This document shows, piece after piece, positions 1 through 10,531 of a stretch of DNA of 64,000 bases (the stretch's first letter is position 1; every line of letters begins with the position of its first letter). The notes under the pieces were generated by a model. That model searched no databases. It was not told where the DNA came from and saw only the letters and a program-made list of their open reading frames with translations. Position numbers and translations under genes: made by a program. This DNA is from Streptomyces phaeofaciens (GTDB lineage: Bacteria; Actinomycetota; Actinomycetes; Streptomycetales; Streptomycetaceae), in NCBI RefSeq assembly GCF_014648915.1, contig NZ_BMSA01000005.1, forward strand, positions 124,001 to 188,000, in the 5' to 3' direction.

Positions 1-124
1 CGAGGAGCACCACGTCGTCGGCGCCCTTGGCGCGCTCGACGATCTCGTGGGCGATGCGGGTCAGTACCCGCGCGATGTCGGGGCCTTCGAGAACGGGCCG
101 GGCATCGGAGGTGTGGGTGTCCAT
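1..124 (-). CDS. pyrR: PyrR bifunctional pyrimidine regulator / uracil phosphoribosyltransferase (5' part only)
   Basis: Only the first 41 residues lie in the window; the gene runs off the left edge. The N-terminus (MDTHTSDARPVLEGPDIARV, then an ITRIAHEIVER-like helix) is typical of PyrR, which binds pyr mRNA in response to UMP/UTP and has weak uracil phosphoribosyltransferase activity. The ATG at 122-124 is preceded by a strong AAGGAGG Shine-Dalgarno (complement of 135-141). A PyrR-type RNA loop lies just upstream of that Shine-Dalgarno, so the gene probably controls its own translation and that of the downstream pyr operon outside the window. The call rests on the N-terminus, the leader and the bldD neighbourhood. 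Confidence 0.85.
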   Translation of the reverse strand, partial: MDTHTSDARPVLEGPDIARVLTRIAHEIVERAKGADDVVLL

Positions 125-141
125 ACGAGAAGGACCTCCTT

Positions 142-162
142 CTCCGCCTCACGGGACGGATC
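142..162 (-). promoter_or_regulatory. Candidate PyrR-binding RNA loop in the pyrR leader
   Basis: On the pyrR mRNA strand this stretch reads GAUCCGUCCCGUGAGGCGGAG. It contains UCCCGUGAGGC, which fits the UCCnGnGAGGY core of PyrR-binding loops known from Bacillus pyr attenuators. The outer CCG/CGG can pair. The loop ends about 2 nt before the AAGGAGG Shine-Dalgarno, and I see no separate terminator hairpin. This arrangement suggests that bound PyrR hides the ribosome binding site, as described for mycobacterial pyrR. The motif is seen; the mechanism is inferred. Confidence 0.65.
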
Positions 163-278
163 TTAAAGGACGTCGGGTTTGCGCCATCCACCGTAGCAGG
201 CGGGAACGACCCCCCTGATCACCCCCTTGGAGTAATCGGCCATCGATACCACGGAAGAGTCGGTGTGGACCATTCGGC

Positions 279-321
279 TTGACGCAGAAGAATCACGCTG
301 CGTAACCTCACAATGAGTTAC
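279..321 (+). promoter_or_regulatory. bldD promoter with overlapping BldD-type palindrome
   Basis: A -35 box TTGACG (279-284) is followed after 18 bp by TAACCT (303-308), which suits a housekeeping (HrdB-type) promoter. The palindrome gtaac-ctcacaatga-gttac (302-321) covers the -10 box and contains the TCAC/gTGA half-sites known for BldD. BldD is known to repress its own gene in S. coelicolor, so this is most likely the autoregulatory operator. The implied leader is about 60 nt. Confidence 0.6.
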
Positions 322-377
322 CAGCCGCGCGGCATGGAACCAAAGCCAGTTGCGTCGACCCAGTGCCGGGGAGCTAT

Positions 378-878
378 ATGTCCAGCGAATACGCCAAACA
401 GCTCGGGGCCAAGCTCCGGGCGATCCGCACCCAGCAGGGCCTTTCCCTCCACGGTGTCGAGGAGAAGTCCCAGGGACGCTGGAAGGCGGTCGTGGTCGGT
501 TCGTACGAGCGCGGCGACCGCGCCGTCACCGTGCAGCGCCTTGCCGAGCTGGCGGACTTCTACGGCGTCCCCGTGCAGGAGCTGCTGCCGGGCACCACCC
601 CGGGCGGCGCCGCCGAGCCGCCGCCGAAGCTGGTCCTGGACCTGGAGCGACTGGCCCACGTACCGGTCGAGAAGGCGGGTCCCCTCCAGCGCTACGCGGC
701 GACGATCCAGTCCCAGCGCGGTGACTACAACGGCAAGGTGCTCTCGATCCGCCAGGACGACCTGCGCACGCTCGCCGTCATCTACGACCAGTCGCCCTCG
801 GTCCTCACCGAGCAGCTGATCAGCTGGGGCGTGCTGGACGCGGACGCGCGTCGCGCGGTGTCCCACGAGGAGAACTGA
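378..878 (+). CDS. bldD: BldD, c-di-GMP-responsive master regulator of development
   Basis: 166 residues. The N-terminal XRE-type helix-turn-helix (about residues 5-70, containing GLSLHGVEEKSQGRWKAVVV) binds DNA. The C-terminal domain carries the bipartite c-di-GMP signature R114-G-D116 ... R125-Q-D-D128, through which tetrameric c-di-GMP joins two BldD subunits. BldD with c-di-GMP represses sporulation genes during vegetative growth. I chose the ATG at 378 (MSSEYAKQLG, matching known BldD) over an upstream in-frame GTG at 363. It stands alone on the plus strand, divergent from pyrR, with its own promoter and a strong hairpin terminator. ssgB, a developmental gene, lies in the same window near 60.3 kb. 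Confidence 0.97.
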   Translation: MSSEYAKQLGAKLRAIRTQQGLSLHGVEEKSQGRWKAVVVGSYERGDRAVTVQRLAELADFYGVPVQELLPGTTPGGAAEPPPKLVLDLERLAHVPVEKAGPLQRYAATIQSQRGDYNGKVLSIRQDDLRTLAVIYDQSPSVLTEQLISWGVLDADARRAVSHEEN

Positions 879-908
879 GCGCCTCGGCGTCTCAGCAGAA
901 ACGTGCCG

Positions 909-946
909 CCGGGGTGGCCGGAACTTGACGGTTCCGGCCACCCCGG
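909..946 (+). terminator. bldD terminator hairpin
   Basis: A perfect 16-bp inverted repeat (909-924 with 931-946, 6-nt loop) lies 31 nt after the bldD stop and is followed by ttt. Confidence 0.85.
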
Positions 947-989
947 TTTGCTGTACGCGGTGCGCCGCGCATGCTTTCGTCGCGGGAAC

Positions 990-1027
990 GCCTGAGGGCC
1001 CACAGCGTGTGCTGTGGGCCCTCAGGC
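990..1027. terminator. Second hairpin between bldD and nusB
   Basis: A perfect 17-bp stem (990-1006 with 1011-1027) has a 4-nt gtgt loop. It sits between two convergent genes and has no clear T-run on either side. It may act as a bidirectional terminator ending the nusB-side transcript. Confidence 0.7.
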
Positions 1028-1155
1028 GAGTTCACGCCCCTCAGGGGCGCCGGGCACCGTGCGACGGGCCCCAGGGGGCCCACAGGCCTCGTACGGCCCA
1101 CAGTTCCCCGGCACTCCCGACGGCCGGTGCGATGATCGGCCGGTCGGACGGTCGG

Positions 1156-1584
1156 CTAGTCGCGTCGCAGCGCCGGCTTGAGCTCCTTCAGCCGGCCGAG
1201 CAGGCCGTTGACGAAGGACGGCGACTCGTCCGTGGAGAACTCCTTGGCCAGCTGCACCATCTCGTCGAGCACGACCGCGTCCGGGGTCTCGTCGACCCAG
1301 ATCAGCTCGTAGGCGCCCAGACGCAGGATGTTGCGGTCGACGACCGGCATACGGTCGAGCGTCCAGCCGACGGAGTACTGGCCGATCAGCTCGTCGATGC
1401 GCCTCGCGTGTCCGGCGTAGCCCTCGACGAGCTGCATCGTGAACTCGCTCACCGGCGGCTGCCGGGTGTCGGCCCGGGAGAGCCGAACCCAGTCCGCGAG
1501 GACCGTCAGGACATCGGCTTCACGCTGGTCGCCCTCGAAGAGGATCTGGAAGGCGCGCTTGCGGGCCGTGTTGCGAGCAGCCAC
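1156..1584 (-). CDS. nusB: Transcription antitermination factor NusB
   Basis: 142 residues, the normal NusB length, starting MAARNTARKRAFQILFEGDQ. NusB is a small all-helical RNA-binding protein that pairs with NusE (S10) on boxA RNA to promote rRNA antitermination. The basic N-terminal helix and the C-terminal block around LDEMVQLAKEFSTDESPSFVNGLL (residues about 106-129) are the family hallmarks. It lies 2 nt downstream of efp and surely shares its transcript, a pairing common in bacteria. Confidence 0.96.
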   Translation of the reverse strand: MAARNTARKRAFQILFEGDQREADVLTVLADWVRLSRADTRQPPVSEFTMQLVEGYAGHARRIDELIGQYSVGWTLDRMPVVDRNILRLGAYELIWVDETPDAVVLDEMVQLAKEFSTDESPSFVNGLLGRLKELKPALRRD

Positions 1585-1586
1585 GG

Positions 1587-2153
1587 TTAGCTGTTCACCC
1601 GGCCGAGGTAGTCGCTGGTGCGAGTGTCGACCTTGATCTTCTCACCGGTGGTGATGAAGAGCGGGACCTGGATCTGGTGACCGGTCTCCAGGGTGGCGGG
1701 CTTGGTGCCACCGGTGGAGCGGTCGCCCTGAAGGCCCGGCTCGGTCTCCTGGACGACGAGCTCGACGGCTGCGGGCAGCTCGACGAAGAGCACCTCGCCC
1801 TCGTGCTGCGCCACGGTGGCCGAGAAACCCTCGATCAGGAAGTTGGCGGCGTCGCCGACGGCCTTGCGGTCGACCATCAGCTGGTCGTAGGTCTCCATGT
1901 CCATGAAGACGAAGTACTCGCCGTCCATGTACGAGAACTGCATGTCGCGCTTGTCGACAGTGGCCGTCTCGACCTTGACGCCGGCGTTGAAGGTCTTGTC
2001 GACCACCTTGCCGGACAGCACGTTCTTGAGCTTGGTGCGCACGAAGGCCGGGCCCTTGCCGGGCTTGACGTGCTGGAACTCGACGACGGACCACAGCTGG
2101 CCGCCATCGAGCTTGAGCACCATGCCGTTCTTGAGGTCGTTCGTGGAAGCCAC
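1587..2153 (-). CDS. efp: Translation elongation factor P
   Basis: 188 residues, full length, with the three-domain EF-P layout. EF-P enters the ribosomal E site and rescues stalling at consecutive prolines. The tip loop reads KPGKGP, with the tip lysine at K33. The symmetric PGKGP loop is known in actinobacterial EF-P that works without lysine modification, and no modification gene is seen here. I chose the GTG at 2151-2153 ([10 protein letters not shown]), preceded by AGGAGA, over a longer reading that has no supporting ribosome binding site. It sits between the M24 peptidase homologue and nusB. Confidence 0.96.
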   Translation of the reverse strand: MASTNDLKNGMVLKLDGGQLWSVVEFQHVKPGKGPAFVRTKLKNVLSGKVVDKTFNAGVKVETATVDKRDMQFSYMDGEYFVFMDMETYDQLMVDRKAVGDAANFLIEGFSATVAQHEGEVLFVELPAAVELVVQETEPGLQGDRSTGGTKPATLETGHQIQVPLFITTGEKIKVDTRTSDYLGRVNS

Positions 2154-2207
2154 GGTTGCGGAATCTCCTGGACTGACGTGGACGACCCCGGGCGCACGCA
2201 CGCTGTC

Positions 2208-3314
2208 CTAGAGTGCGAGCAGTTCCTTGGTCGTGATGGTGAGTAGCTCGGGTCCGCCGTCCGCCTCGGGGCGCACGACGAGCGTGTCATCGATCCGGAC
2301 GCCGCCCCGGCCCGGGAGGTGGACCCCGGGTTCGACGGTGACCGGCACGCAAGCGTCCAGTTTACCCATGGCTGCGGGAGCCAACTGCGGGTCCTCGTCG
2401 ATTTCGAGTCCGACACCGTGCCCGGTGATCGCCGGAAGGCCCTCGTGGTACCCCGCGGAGTCCAGTACCTGGCGTGCCGCGCGGTCCACGTCACGGTAGG
2501 CGGCACCGGGTGCCAGGCTCTCCCGTCCGGCGCGCTGGGCGGCGAAGACGAGGTCGTACAGCTCGATCTGCCAGTCGGCGGGGGACGTGCCGATGACGAA
2601 GGTGCGCCCGATCTCGCAGCGGTAGCCGCGGTAGGCCGCCCCCAGGCACACGGACAGGAAATCGCCCTCCTCCACGCGCCGGTCGGTGGGCCGGTGTCCG
2701 CGACGGCCGGAGTTCGGGCCGGTGGCGACGGAGGTGGGGAAGGCGGGGCCGTCGGCGCCGTGGTCGACGAGCCGCCGCTCCAGTTCGAGGGCGAGATGGC
2801 GTTCGGTGCGGCCCACGAGGATGGACTCCAGCAGCTCGCCGAGGGCCTGGTCGGTGATCTCCGCGCCGATCCGCAGACAGGAGATCTCCTCCTCGTCCTT
2901 GACGACCCTGAGCTGTTCGACGGCGGTGCCGAGGTCGCTGAGGCGCAGGCGCGGTGCGACCGAGCGCAGGCGCCGGTGGCAGGCGACGGTGAGGTGGTGT
3001 TCCTCCAGCGCGAGGGAGTCCCCGCCCTGGGCGGTGAGGAGATCCGCCGCGGCGACGGCCGGGTCCCCTCCGGCGCCGGGGAGGCACTGCACCCGCAGGT
3101 TCTCGTCCGGCCGGCCCTCCTCGGGACGGTCGTCGGGCGGGCCCGTACAGACGAGCAGGTCCTCGGTCTTGCCGAGGAGCAGGACGGCGCCTCGGGGGGC
3201 CGCGCCCGCGAGGTATCTCACGTTGGCGGGGCGTGAGACGAGCGCTGCCGCGTTGCCGGCCGCGGTGCAGCGTTCCCGTAGGCGGGTTCGGCGGGACGCG
3301 TACAGGTCTGACAT
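2208..3314 (-). CDS. M24-family peptidase homologue (Xaa-Pro aminopeptidase-like) with altered metal ligands
   Basis: 368 residues with a creatinase-like N-terminal domain (1-140) and a pita-bread M24 domain (141-368). The fold motifs are present: PTSVATGPN..HRPTDR, ITGHGVGLEIDEDP and TVEPGVHLPGRGGVRIDDT. Family members use Asp-Asp-His-Glu-Glu to bind two metal ions. Here the equivalent positions read C223, E234, H299, E328 and D342, so three of five differ (Asp to Cys, Asp to Glu, Glu to Asp). The frame is intact and sits directly upstream of efp in the same direction. It may bind one or different metals, or may no longer be a peptidase. A link to EF-P and proline is tempting but only inferred from position. 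Confidence 0.85.
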   Translation of the reverse strand: MSDLYASRRTRLRERCTAAGNAAALVSRPANVRYLAGAAPRGAVLLLGKTEDLLVCTGPPDDRPEEGRPDENLRVQCLPGAGGDPAVAAADLLTAQGGDSLALEEHHLTVACHRRLRSVAPRLRLSDLGTAVEQLRVVKDEEEISCLRIGAEITDQALGELLESILVGRTERHLALELERRLVDHGADGPAFPTSVATGPNSGRRGHRPTDRRVEEGDFLSVCLGAAYRGYRCEIGRTFVIGTSPADWQIELYDLVFAAQRAGRESLAPGAAYRDVDRAARQVLDSAGYHEGLPAITGHGVGLEIDEDPQLAPAAMGKLDACVPVTVEPGVHLPGRGGVRIDDTLVVRPEADGGPELLTITTKELLAL

Positions 3315-3514
3315 GAGTCGAGCGTAGGAGCGGCGAGCGGATTGCGCCGGTTGGAAAGGGCCGAGTGGGGTGGGGCGGGGGTGGGAGCGGGCAAGCCGGT
3401 CGGCGGGAGTGGCCCGGCGGAAGCAAGCCGGCCGGAGCCGGCCGGCGAGAGAAGTCCCGGTGGTAGCCCGTCGCGCGTCGGGTGGGCTCGCCCGTCACGC
3501 CCCCGGAGAGGGGT

Positions 3515-4396
3515 CTACCACTTCGGCGGGCTCGCGATCGCCCTCGCCAGTACTTCGTCCAGGATCCGCGCCGTCGACGGGACGTCCAGCGTGGAGTTGT
3601 CGATGATCGGGAGGCCGGAGCCGTACCACCCGGCCATGCGGCCGTGGATGCGGGCGACCTCCTCGTCGGTGAGGCGGCGGTTGCCGGAGCGTTCGGCGTT
3701 GCGCTCCAGGACGACCTCCAGGCCGGGGAGGAGGACCACCGGCAGCAGGCCGGGGCCGACATGGCGCTTCCAGCCGCCGAGGCCGACGGCCGGGCGGTCC
3801 GGGAAGATCGCGTCGTCGAGGATGCACGAGATGCCGTTGGCCAGGAAGTTGCGCGCCGCGAAGCCGCAGGTGCGACGGGCCAGGCGGTACTGGGCCTCGG
3901 AGTGGTCGTTCCAGCCGCTCTGCGGGTCGGCGAAGCCGGAACGGACCCATTCGCGGACGTCGTCGAGGCTGATGTGCGCGGTGGGCACCCGGCGGTGGTC
4001 GGCCCAGAACTTGGCGACGCTGGTCTTTCCGGCGCCCGCGGGGCCGATGAGCAGCACCGCGAGGGTCGTGGTCCCCGGGTTGGGGGCGGTCGCGGCGGGC
4101 GGTGCGCTGGGCATGGCCACGGGGCCACCGGGCGGCAGCGGGACGTGTCCGGTGGTGTCGGTGCCCGGCGGGACGGGGGCGTGCCGGGGGGCCGGCGGCG
4201 GCGGAACCGGGGGGACCGGCGGCTGCGGCGCGGGCGGCACCGGACCGGACGGGGCGGCGCCGAGGTAACCCGGCGGATGCTGCGGGGCGCCGCCGGGCTG
4301 GTGGCCCGGGTGGTGTGCGGCCGGCGACCAGCCGGCGGCCGGACCGTGCCCCGGCTGGTGGGGCGGCGGCAGCGGAGAACCCACTGCGTGCTGCAT
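3515..4396 (-). CDS. P-loop kinase-like ATPase with long proline-rich N-terminus
   Basis: 293 residues. Residues 1-110 are a Pro/Gly/His/Ala-rich, surely disordered tail. The rest is a compact P-loop domain with Walker A GPAGAGKT (118-125), a second acidic motif LDDAIFPDR, and a lid-like segment RNAERSGNRRLTDEEVARIH. This pattern resembles small-molecule or zeta-type kinases (AAA_33/chloramphenicol phosphotransferase-like), but I cannot name the substrate. It lies between the M24 homologue and aroB with about 200 bp on one side and a terminator on the other, so it is probably its own unit. Internal starts (for example Met95) would remove most of the tail. Confidence 0.75.
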   Translation of the reverse strand: MQHAVGSPLPPPHQPGHGPAAGWSPAAHHPGHQPGGAPQHPPGYLGAAPSGPVPPAPQPPVPPVPPPPAPRHAPVPPGTDTTGHVPLPPGGPVAMPSAPPAATAPNPGTTTLAVLLIGPAGAGKTSVAKFWADHRRVPTAHISLDDVREWVRSGFADPQSGWNDHSEAQYRLARRTCGFAARNFLANGISCILDDAIFPDRPAVGLGGWKRHVGPGLLPVVLLPGLEVVLERNAERSGNRRLTDEEVARIHGRMAGWYGSGLPIIDNSTLDVPSTARILDEVLARAIASPPKW

Positions 4397-4473
4397 CCGG
4401 TGCCACTCCGTCTCGTACAGGCAATGGGCGCTGACGACGGGAGCGTGCGCCCCCGTTTTCGATTCTGAACGGT

Positions 4474-4513
4474 ACCGCCCCCGGCCGTCGTTTGGTGAAC
4501 GGCCGGGGGCGGT
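4474..4513 (-). terminator. aro operon terminator
   Basis: A perfect 15-bp inverted repeat (4474-4488 with 4499-4513, 10-nt loop) lies about 50 nt beyond the aroB stop on the minus strand. It separates aroB from the P-loop kinase gene. Confidence 0.8.
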
Positions 4514-4564
4514 CCGAAGTGCCCGGCGAGGAGAGCGAATCGGGCGGAAGGGAACCCTGGGGAC

Positions 4565-7352
<2,788 letters not shown>

Positions 7353-7549
7353 CGATGCTCCTCAGTCTCGCGCCCTGGTACTGCCCTGCGCACGCGGATC
7401 GTCGCGTGCGGCGTCGACGTCGACCGGGTGCGCGGCCCCGGCCCGCCGTCTCCGATCCTCCCACGTCCCGGGCCCCGGACCGGCGCCGGTCCACGAAGCG
7501 GACGCAAGGATGTCAGGTCAGGGGGCACCGCCGCGCGCGGCGCGGGGGC

Positions 7550-7807
7550 TCACCGCGTGCGGTCCGGCTCCCGTCGCGGGGCGTGGGCGCCGAGGAAGCC
7601 GGCTCCGCCGCGCCGCTTCGGCGGCCGCGGTCCGCCCGCGCCGGAGGGACCCGTGCGCCGGGCGGCGGCCGTACGCCTCCCGGACCGTGCCCAGGACACG
7701 ACGACGACCAGCAGGACCAGCGCGAGCAGCGTGTACTGGAGCCACTCCGGCAGGAGCTTGACGAAGGCCCCGACGATCGCGCCCTTGCCGCCGTCCGCGA
7801 GTGTCAC
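7550..7807 (-). CDS. Small membrane protein downstream of aroE
   Basis: 85 residues from a GTG at 7805-7807 that overlaps the aroE stop by 4 nt (GTGA). It has one clear membrane segment (about residues 22-39, LQYTLLALVLLVVVVSWA) followed by a strongly basic, Arg/Pro/Gly-rich tail of 45 residues. The tail suggests a cytoplasmic C-terminus, possibly touching nucleic acid or phospholipid headgroups. I do not recognise a family. Coupling to aroE supports that it is expressed. Confidence 0.7.
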   Translation of the reverse strand: MTLADGGKGAIVGAFVKLLPEWLQYTLLALVLLVVVVSWARSGRRTAAARRTGPSGAGGPRPPKRRGGAGFLGAHAPRREPDRTR

Positions 7808-8658
7808 GGCCGGCCGTCGCGGCGCGCGGCGAGCGCGTGCTCGCCCGCCTTGCGCATGGCCTCCACGGGCGCCGGGGACCGGCCGGTCATCTGTTCCACC
7901 TGGAGGACCGCCTGGTGCACGAGCAGGTCGAGCCCGCTGACGACGGCCCCGCCGAACATGGACCAGCGGGCGGCCAGCTCGGTCGGCCAGGGGTCGTAGA
8001 GCACGTCGAAGAGGGTGGCGGGCCGTTCCGGTACGGCGGCGGCGAGGGCGTCGGTCGCTCCGGCCGGCGTGGTCGCCACGACCAGCGGGAATCCCAGGGC
8101 CTGCGCCGCGTCCGTCCAGTCGGCGATCCGCACCTCGACCTCCAGGCGCTCGCTCCACTGCCGCATCTCGGCGGCGCGGGCCTCGCTGCGCACGTACGCG
8201 ACGATCTCGCCGGTGCAGACCCGGGCCAGCGCGGCCAGCGCCGAGGAGGCGGTGGCGCCGGCGCCGAGGATCGCGGCCGAGTCGACCTGTTCGACACCGT
8301 GCTCGCGCAGGGCGGCCACCATGCCGGGGATGTCGGTGTTGTCGCCGATGCGGCGGCCGTCCTCGCCGAGGACCAGGGTGTTGACGGCGTCCACCGCGGC
8401 CGCCGTCTCGCTGATCTCGTCGAGCAGGGGGATGACGGCGCGCTTGAGCGGCATGGTCAGCGAGAGACCCGCCCATTCGGGGCCGAGCCCGTCGACGAAG
8501 CCGGGCAGGGCCGCCTCGTCGACCTCGAACCGGTCGTACGTCCAGCCGGTCAGCGCCAGCGCCTCGTACGCGGCGCGGTGCAGCGCCGGGGAGAGCGAGT
8601 GGGCGATGGGGCTGCCGAGGACGGCGGCCCTGCGGGCGTCAGTTGCCCCTGCTTGCAT
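7804..8658 (-). CDS. aroE: Shikimate dehydrogenase
   Basis: 284 residues. AroE reduces 3-dehydroshikimate to shikimate with NADPH. The N-terminal substrate domain has GSPIAHSLSPALHRAAY and the catalytic lysine in SLTMPLKR; the partner Asp is in GDNTDIPG. The Rossmann region carries ILGAGATASSALAAL. I chose the ATG at 8656-8658 (MQAGATDARRAAVLG); it overlaps the end of mltG by 20 nt. It is separated from aroBKC by one small gene and about 200 bp, so it belongs to the mltG-side transcript. Confidence 0.93.
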   Translation of the reverse strand: MQAGATDARRAAVLGSPIAHSLSPALHRAAYEALALTGWTYDRFEVDEAALPGFVDGLGPEWAGLSLTMPLKRAVIPLLDEISETAAAVDAVNTLVLGEDGRRIGDNTDIPGMVAALREHGVEQVDSAAILGAGATASSALAALARVCTGEIVAYVRSEARAAEMRQWSERLEVEVRIADWTDAAQALGFPLVVATTPAGATDALAAAVPERPATLFDVLYDPWPTELAARWSMFGGAVVSGLDLLVHQAVLQVEQMTGRSPAPVEAMRKAGEHALAARRDGRP

Positions 8659-10408
8659 TGAACTTGTCCTTGAGCTTCTGGAATTCCGCGGCGGTCCTGG
8701 CGAATTCGGTCTTGCTGACACCATCGGTCGCCACGAAGTAGATCCAGCCGGACTTGGTGGGATTCAGGGTGGCCTTGAGCGCGTCCTCACCGGGGTTTCC
8801 GATCGGACCGGGCGGCAGACCCTTGTTGGTGTAGGTGTTGTACGGGTCCTTGTTGCTGTTGATCTCGGACTCGCTGATCTGGATGTTGCTCTCGTTCCTC
8901 AGGTAGTTGAAGGTCGAGTCGAACTGGAGCAACTGGTAGGTCTCGGTGTTCGTCGGCTTGAGCCGGTTGTAGACGACCTCCGCCATCTTGCGGTAGTCGT
9001 CGAGCGTCTTGCCCTCGGCCTGGACCAGGCTGGCGACGGTGACGACCTCGAGCGGCCCGTCCAGCTTCAGCGCCTCGGCCTTCTCCTCGAGGTCGTACTT
9101 CTCGTACACCTCGGTTGCCTCGGCGACCATCGGCTTCAGGACCGCCTCGGGCTTCATGCCCTTGGCCGCGGCGTAGGTGCCGGGGTAGAGGAAGCCCTCC
9201 AGCGGGTCCTTGATGTCCTCGCCGTTCGCCCATTCGGGCAGCCCGAGTTTCTCGAACTGCTTTTCCGCGATCTTCCGGGTGGTGCCGGCGGTAAGGTCGA
9301 GTTTCTCGTCGATGACCTTGTAGACCTGAATGTTGCGCTGACCGGGAGTGACCATGACATTCGCCTGGCTGTCCGGATCGAGCATCATCTTGACAGCGCT
9401 TTCTGCGGACATCTCCTTTTTCAGGATGTACGCACCCGCCTGAATTTTGTTGCCCTCGGGATTGCTCGTGAAGGCGGAGACGAAGGCGTCGACGCTCTTC
9501 ACGACACCGGCGTCCTTCAGCAGTCGGCCGATGACCGCGCCGCCGGACCCCTCGGGCACCTGCACGCTCACGTTCTGGCCGGAGCCGTCGCCGGCGTAGT
9601 CCGGAGCCGTGCCGTAACGATTCTGGTAGAAGCTGTAACCGAAGTAGGCGACCCCACCCAGACCGCCGACGAAGACCAGTGCGACGACCAGGCAGGCGCA
9701 GCCGTTGCGGCTCTTCTTGCCCTGGCCCTTGCCGCCCTTGGCTCCTTTGCCGCCACGGCCCCGCCGGTCACCGCGGCCCTCGGGCTCGTCGTCCTCGTCG
9801 TCGGCGCCGCCGCCCGCGAAGAAGGCGTGCTCGCCCTGGTCGGGCCCCGGGTCCCAGTCGGTCTTCTCCTCGGGCTCCGCCTCCGGCTCCGGCTCGGCGC
9901 GCCGCCGGGCGGGCGGTTCCGGCGGCGGATAGGCGTCCGGGGTGCCGTACAGATCGGGCTGCTCGGCGCCGTACGCGGCGGCCTGCTGGCCGTAGGGATC
10001 TCCGGGGTCGGCCGCGTACGGAACGTGCGCGTGGGTGCCGGTGCCGTCCCAGCCGCCCTCCTGGTATCCGTCCGGATAGCCCTGCTGGCCCTGACCGTGC
10101 TGGCCCTGCTGGGGGGCGAACTGCTGCTGGTCGTAGGACTGCTGGTACTGCTGCTGCTCGTACTGCTGCGCGTCGTACTGCTGCTGGTCGTACTGCTGCT
10201 GGTCGTACTGCTGCGCCTGTCCGTGACCCCAGTCGCCGTACTGCGACTGCTGCGGCTGCTGCTGCGGGTAGTGGTGGTGCTGCGGCTGGCCGCCGTAGGC
10301 AGGCTGTTGACCCATCTGGGCCTGCTGCCCTTCCCATCCGCCGTCCCCGTACAACGGGTCCTCCGGATGCCACGGTTCGGAGCCTGGGCCCCGGCCATAC
10401 TCAGTCAT
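8639..10408 (-). CDS. mltG: Endolytic murein transglycosylase MltG with Gln/Tyr-repeat cytoplasmic tail
   Basis: 589 residues, about 200 longer than typical MltG. Residues 1-236 are a low-complexity cytoplasmic region: a Q/Y-rich block (about 60-110) with repeats of QQQYD, an acidic EPEPEAEPEE block and a basic RGRGGKGAKGGKGQGKK block. One membrane segment (237-258) follows, then the extracellular YceG domain to the end. The conserved catalytic-Glu region is TVASLVQAEGKTLDDYRKMA. MltG cuts nascent glycan strands and sets their length. It lies between ruvX and aroE; 123 bp separate it from ruvX. The ATG at 10406-10408 (MTEYGRGPGS) is chosen. Confidence 0.92.
   Translation of the reverse strand: MTEYGRGPGSEPWHPEDPLYGDGGWEGQQAQMGQQPAYGGQPQHHHYPQQQPQQSQYGDWGHGQAQQYDQQQYDQQQYDAQQYEQQQYQQSYDQQQFAPQQGQHGQGQQGYPDGYQEGGWDGTGTHAHVPYAADPGDPYGQQAAAYGAEQPDLYGTPDAYPPPEPPARRRAEPEPEAEPEEKTDWDPGPDQGEHAFFAGGGADDEDDEPEGRGDRRGRGGKGAKGGKGQGKKSRNGCACLVVALVFVGGLGGVAYFGYSFYQNRYGTAPDYAGDGSGQNVSVQVPEGSGGAVIGRLLKDAGVVKSVDAFVSAFTSNPEGNKIQAGAYILKKEMSAESAVKMMLDPDSQANVMVTPGQRNIQVYKVIDEKLDLTAGTTRKIAEKQFEKLGLPEWANGEDIKDPLEGFLYPGTYAAAKGMKPEAVLKPMVAEATEVYEKYDLEEKAEALKLDGPLEVVTVASLVQAEGKTLDDYRKMAEVVYNRLKPTNTETYQLLQFDSTFNYLRNESNIQISESEINSNKDPYNTYTNKGLPPGPIGNPGEDALKATLNPTKSGWIYFVATDGVSKTEFARTAAEFQKLKDKFNASRGN
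10121..10216 (-). repeat. 15-bp coding tandem repeat in mltG
   Basis: Units close to tcgtactgctgctgg recur in phase and encode QQQYD-type pentapeptides. The length is a multiple of three, so unit gain or loss would change the tail without breaking the frame. Confidence 0.8.
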
Positions 10409-10531
10409 CGATCCCCTAGAGCCGCGAGGCGGCGAGCACCCGGCCTGCACGGGCCGGCCGCGGTTCCGCCTCTCTCTGTGCGGTGGCTGTTCGAACACCA
10501 CCGCATCGCGCGGAACGTTACCGTATCGCGA

